A stretch of DNA of 64,000 nt from Intoshia linei (taxonomy: Eukaryota; Orthonectida; Rhopaluridae): NCBI GenBank assembly GCA_001642005.1, contig LWCA01000057.1:1-64000 (forward strand), in the 5' to 3' direction. Positions 62,014 to 64,000 of the stretch are shown in pieces. Position 1 is the first letter of the stretch. Every line of letters starts with the position of its first letter. The notes under the pieces were generated by a model. The model saw only the letters and a program-made list of their open reading frames with translations, was not told where the DNA came from and searched no databases. Made by a program: the position numbers and the translations under genes.

Positions 62014-63640
62014 TTATTACTGTAAAAATTGCACATATACATCCAATAAAAACACCTAGAATTGTATCATCAACATGGTGTTTTTTATCGTTTATTCGAG
62101 TCATTGATATAAATGTTGACACCACTAACAACATTAGTTGAACAACCAAGATAAATTTTTCAGACACTTTGTAATTTTGTATTTTTTTATTTTTGAGATA
62201 AAGCTATTTTTATAATATATATTTTTTCAATTGATTAAAATTACAATTAAAAATACAGAAATACAAAATACTGTAGAAGCGTGACCAGATACTCGTGATA
62301 ATCTAACAATAAATATTTTTAATGTTATAATTTTTTCACCTATCTTCGTCCTTGACGCTATTACCACAGCTTAGAGTATCTACTAGTCCAATATAATCAC
62401 TGAAAAATGAAATATATCGCATATTTCAATGCCACTCAACCGGCGTTATGTGGAATACCAGTATCCCTTAGAAAATCTTATTCATCATTATAATGATTTA
62501 TAATCGTGTCATGACATATACCGTTACTATAGATAAAATGTATAGGTATTCCGCAGATATTAAAGGTTGAAGAGCACTGTATAATTATATTATAACATTT
62601 TAAATTAATATGACATTCTCTGGTTCACTGAAAAATTATTCAATTTTATAATTTTTTGCATTTAACCTTAAAAAGCTCGGAAGCTTTATTTACATGAAAT
62701 TTTGAGTTTTACGTGTCATAGACAAGTCCGTGAAGGACCATGATTGAACCCATGCGAGATGGAAATTATTGAGCCGACATACAAATAAAAAAGTATTCAT
62801 GGAATGTAGCGGCTCGTAGAAATACTACTGGGTGGATATGCAAGAATTTTACAACAATTTAAATTTTAATGTTGAAAACTGAATTTAAAATTTGTAAAAG
62901 AATATAATTAAAATTAAATGTTTTTATAAAAATTAATAGAATTAATAAATAAAATTAATAAAAATTAATATTTATAGAAAAATTTTTCTAAATTAAATTT
63001 AAATTTAAATATTACATTTTAAAAATATTGACAATATAAAATATTTGAAATTTGACATATATTTTTATTATATTTTTTTAAAATAAAGCAAACAATAGAA
63101 AAATACTAATTTTGAAGTTTTCTGAGTAGAAAGCTTTTTCCGTGTATTTTATATAAAAATATAGCAAAAATTCTTCATATAATTAAACATTAAAAAAACT
63201 TACCTGAAAAACCAGCCCACATATATTCCACTATAATTCATAAATATTTAAATCAGCACCTGGGGAGGGCTAACGGCCACGTTGAGAACGACTACATTAA
63301 TTTATAATGTCAAATTGTAAATTGGATAATATAAAACGTAAAGGTATATAATTGAATTATTTTTTTAAAATTACTTTATCTTGCAAGTGTTGGCTACAGT
63401 GTGACATTTCGACAAAAAATAAGGTCTAGGTCGACCAGATATTCTATATAAATAATTAGCTTTAAAATTCAAAAGAAACTTTTTAAAAAAAATAGTGACC
63501 AAATAAGTAATTTGATCTGAAAGTATTACTCCAAACATCACACTAAATATGTTATAATATCTTATTTTGAATTTGAATCCACAAAATAAAACAACTCGAA
63601 CATCTTGTTTTCCACAAATAAGTAATTCAACAAGCAAAAT
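61946..63640 (-). CDS. Phospholipid phosphatase (PAP2/PLPP) family, 5'-partial
   Basis: Integral membrane lipid phosphatase dephosphorylating phosphatidate and related lipids. Exons (high to low): 63640-63480, 63443-63375, 63230-63204 (27 nt), 62302-62245, 62203-62021 or reading through to the stop at 61946; all phases agree. All three catalytic motifs are present in order: KX6RP (KKISGRPRPYF), SGH (RVSGHAST), and SRX5HX3D in the form TRINDKKHHVDD, where the first Ser is Thr. Hydrophobic stretches flank them as expected. Introns of 36 and 41 nt fit the other genes. N-terminal exons with the first membrane helices were not found up to 64000 and probably lie outside. The reading after 62021 enters the repeat at 61110-62013, which would supply the last 24 residues; a spliced alternative cannot be excluded. 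Confidence 0.75.
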
Positions 63641-64000
63641 CTATTAATTATTTAAACACTAAATATATTTATATAATAAATATTTCCAATTGATTGATAG
63701 TCGTTTTCTTGTTAATTTATTAATTATTGTAATTGAAATAAAAGGCTTTTGGAAAAAAATATAAAGTAATCTAAAAATTATCTTTAAATCTGTAGCAGTG
63801 TTGGCCGATCTCGGTGGCAGAGATACTTTCAATCTTTCAGATTGTATATTAGAGTGTGTTTGGTACCTAGAAAAACCTAAAAAATAATTTTTCTTTCATA
63901 TTTATTTTCGAAACTCAATCTGAAAAAAAGTTTGGTGACGACTGCATTTCATGTAATTTCATTTTAAATATTAATTTAAAACATCAACATCATAAAAGCC
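63641..64000. other. Right edge, probable PLPP intron
   Basis: No exon could be assigned. On the minus strand an open stretch between ttttttag and a donor-like site near 63890-63790 is not recognisable as part of the phosphatase. Confidence 0.3.

Noticed and set aside
1-64000. CRISPR arrays, rRNA or tRNA genes, bacterial operon signals
   Set aside because: No regularly spaced identical repeats, no tRNA B-box-like cloverleaf or rRNA sequence was noticed, and the genes are spliced animal genes.

Overview
The window is strongly AT-rich nuclear DNA from an animal. All genes are spliced, with GT-AG introns, and several are metazoan-specific (claspin, INSM/nerfin zinc finger, LKB1, NK2.1 homeobox, ACBD3-type GOLD protein). 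Gene models were rebuilt by hand from splice sites and reading-phase agreement. Many introns are only 33-43 nt long, while others are inflated to 0.5-3 kb by mobile elements. Tiny introns with AT-rich, TE-filled spacers recall the simplified parasitic bilaterians (orthonectids, dicyemids), but that placement is a guess; nothing here fixes the species.

Layout: 1-5.9 kb, 3' part of a claspin gene (+). 7.0-8.6 kb, INSM/nerfin-type zinc-finger gene (+). 8.6-14.9 kb, repeat-filled spacer. 15.0-19.1 kb, complete 13-exon acetyl-CoA synthetase (-), 666 codons. 19-27.5 kb, mobile-element graveyard with ZMYM-type and ZBED-type hAT remnants. 27.5-31.9 kb, LKB1/STK11 kinase (+), followed after 195 bp by an ACBD3-like gene without an acyl-CoA-binding domain (+) and after a further 148 bp by a leucine-rich-repeat gene (+). 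41-49 kb, gene-free stretch. 49.1-50.7 kb, NK2.1-type homeobox gene (+). 53.5-57.5 kb, complete 11-exon XRN2 5'-3' exoribonuclease (-), 907 residues. 60.1-61.0 kb, deleted Tc1-like element. 61.9-63.6 kb, phospholipid phosphatase (PAP2/PLPP) gene fragment (-).

The genes are ordinary cellular functions with no shared pathway: replication checkpoint (claspin), acetyl-CoA supply, polarity/energy kinase (LKB1), Golgi scaffold (ACBD3-like), neural or endocrine transcription factors (INSM, NK2.1), RNA decay and transcription termination (XRN2), lipid phosphatase. The most distinctive features are the compact three-gene LKB1-ACBD3-LRR cluster, the domain loss in ACBD3, the 27-nt microexon and repeat-derived C-terminus of the PLPP gene, and an abundant non-coding repeat family (marked by 'CTCTGCCGAGGGCA' and 'GACCGTGAAGGCGTCAC') present in at least ten places. 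At least five hAT-type insertions were recognised; several have intact 8-bp target-site duplications.
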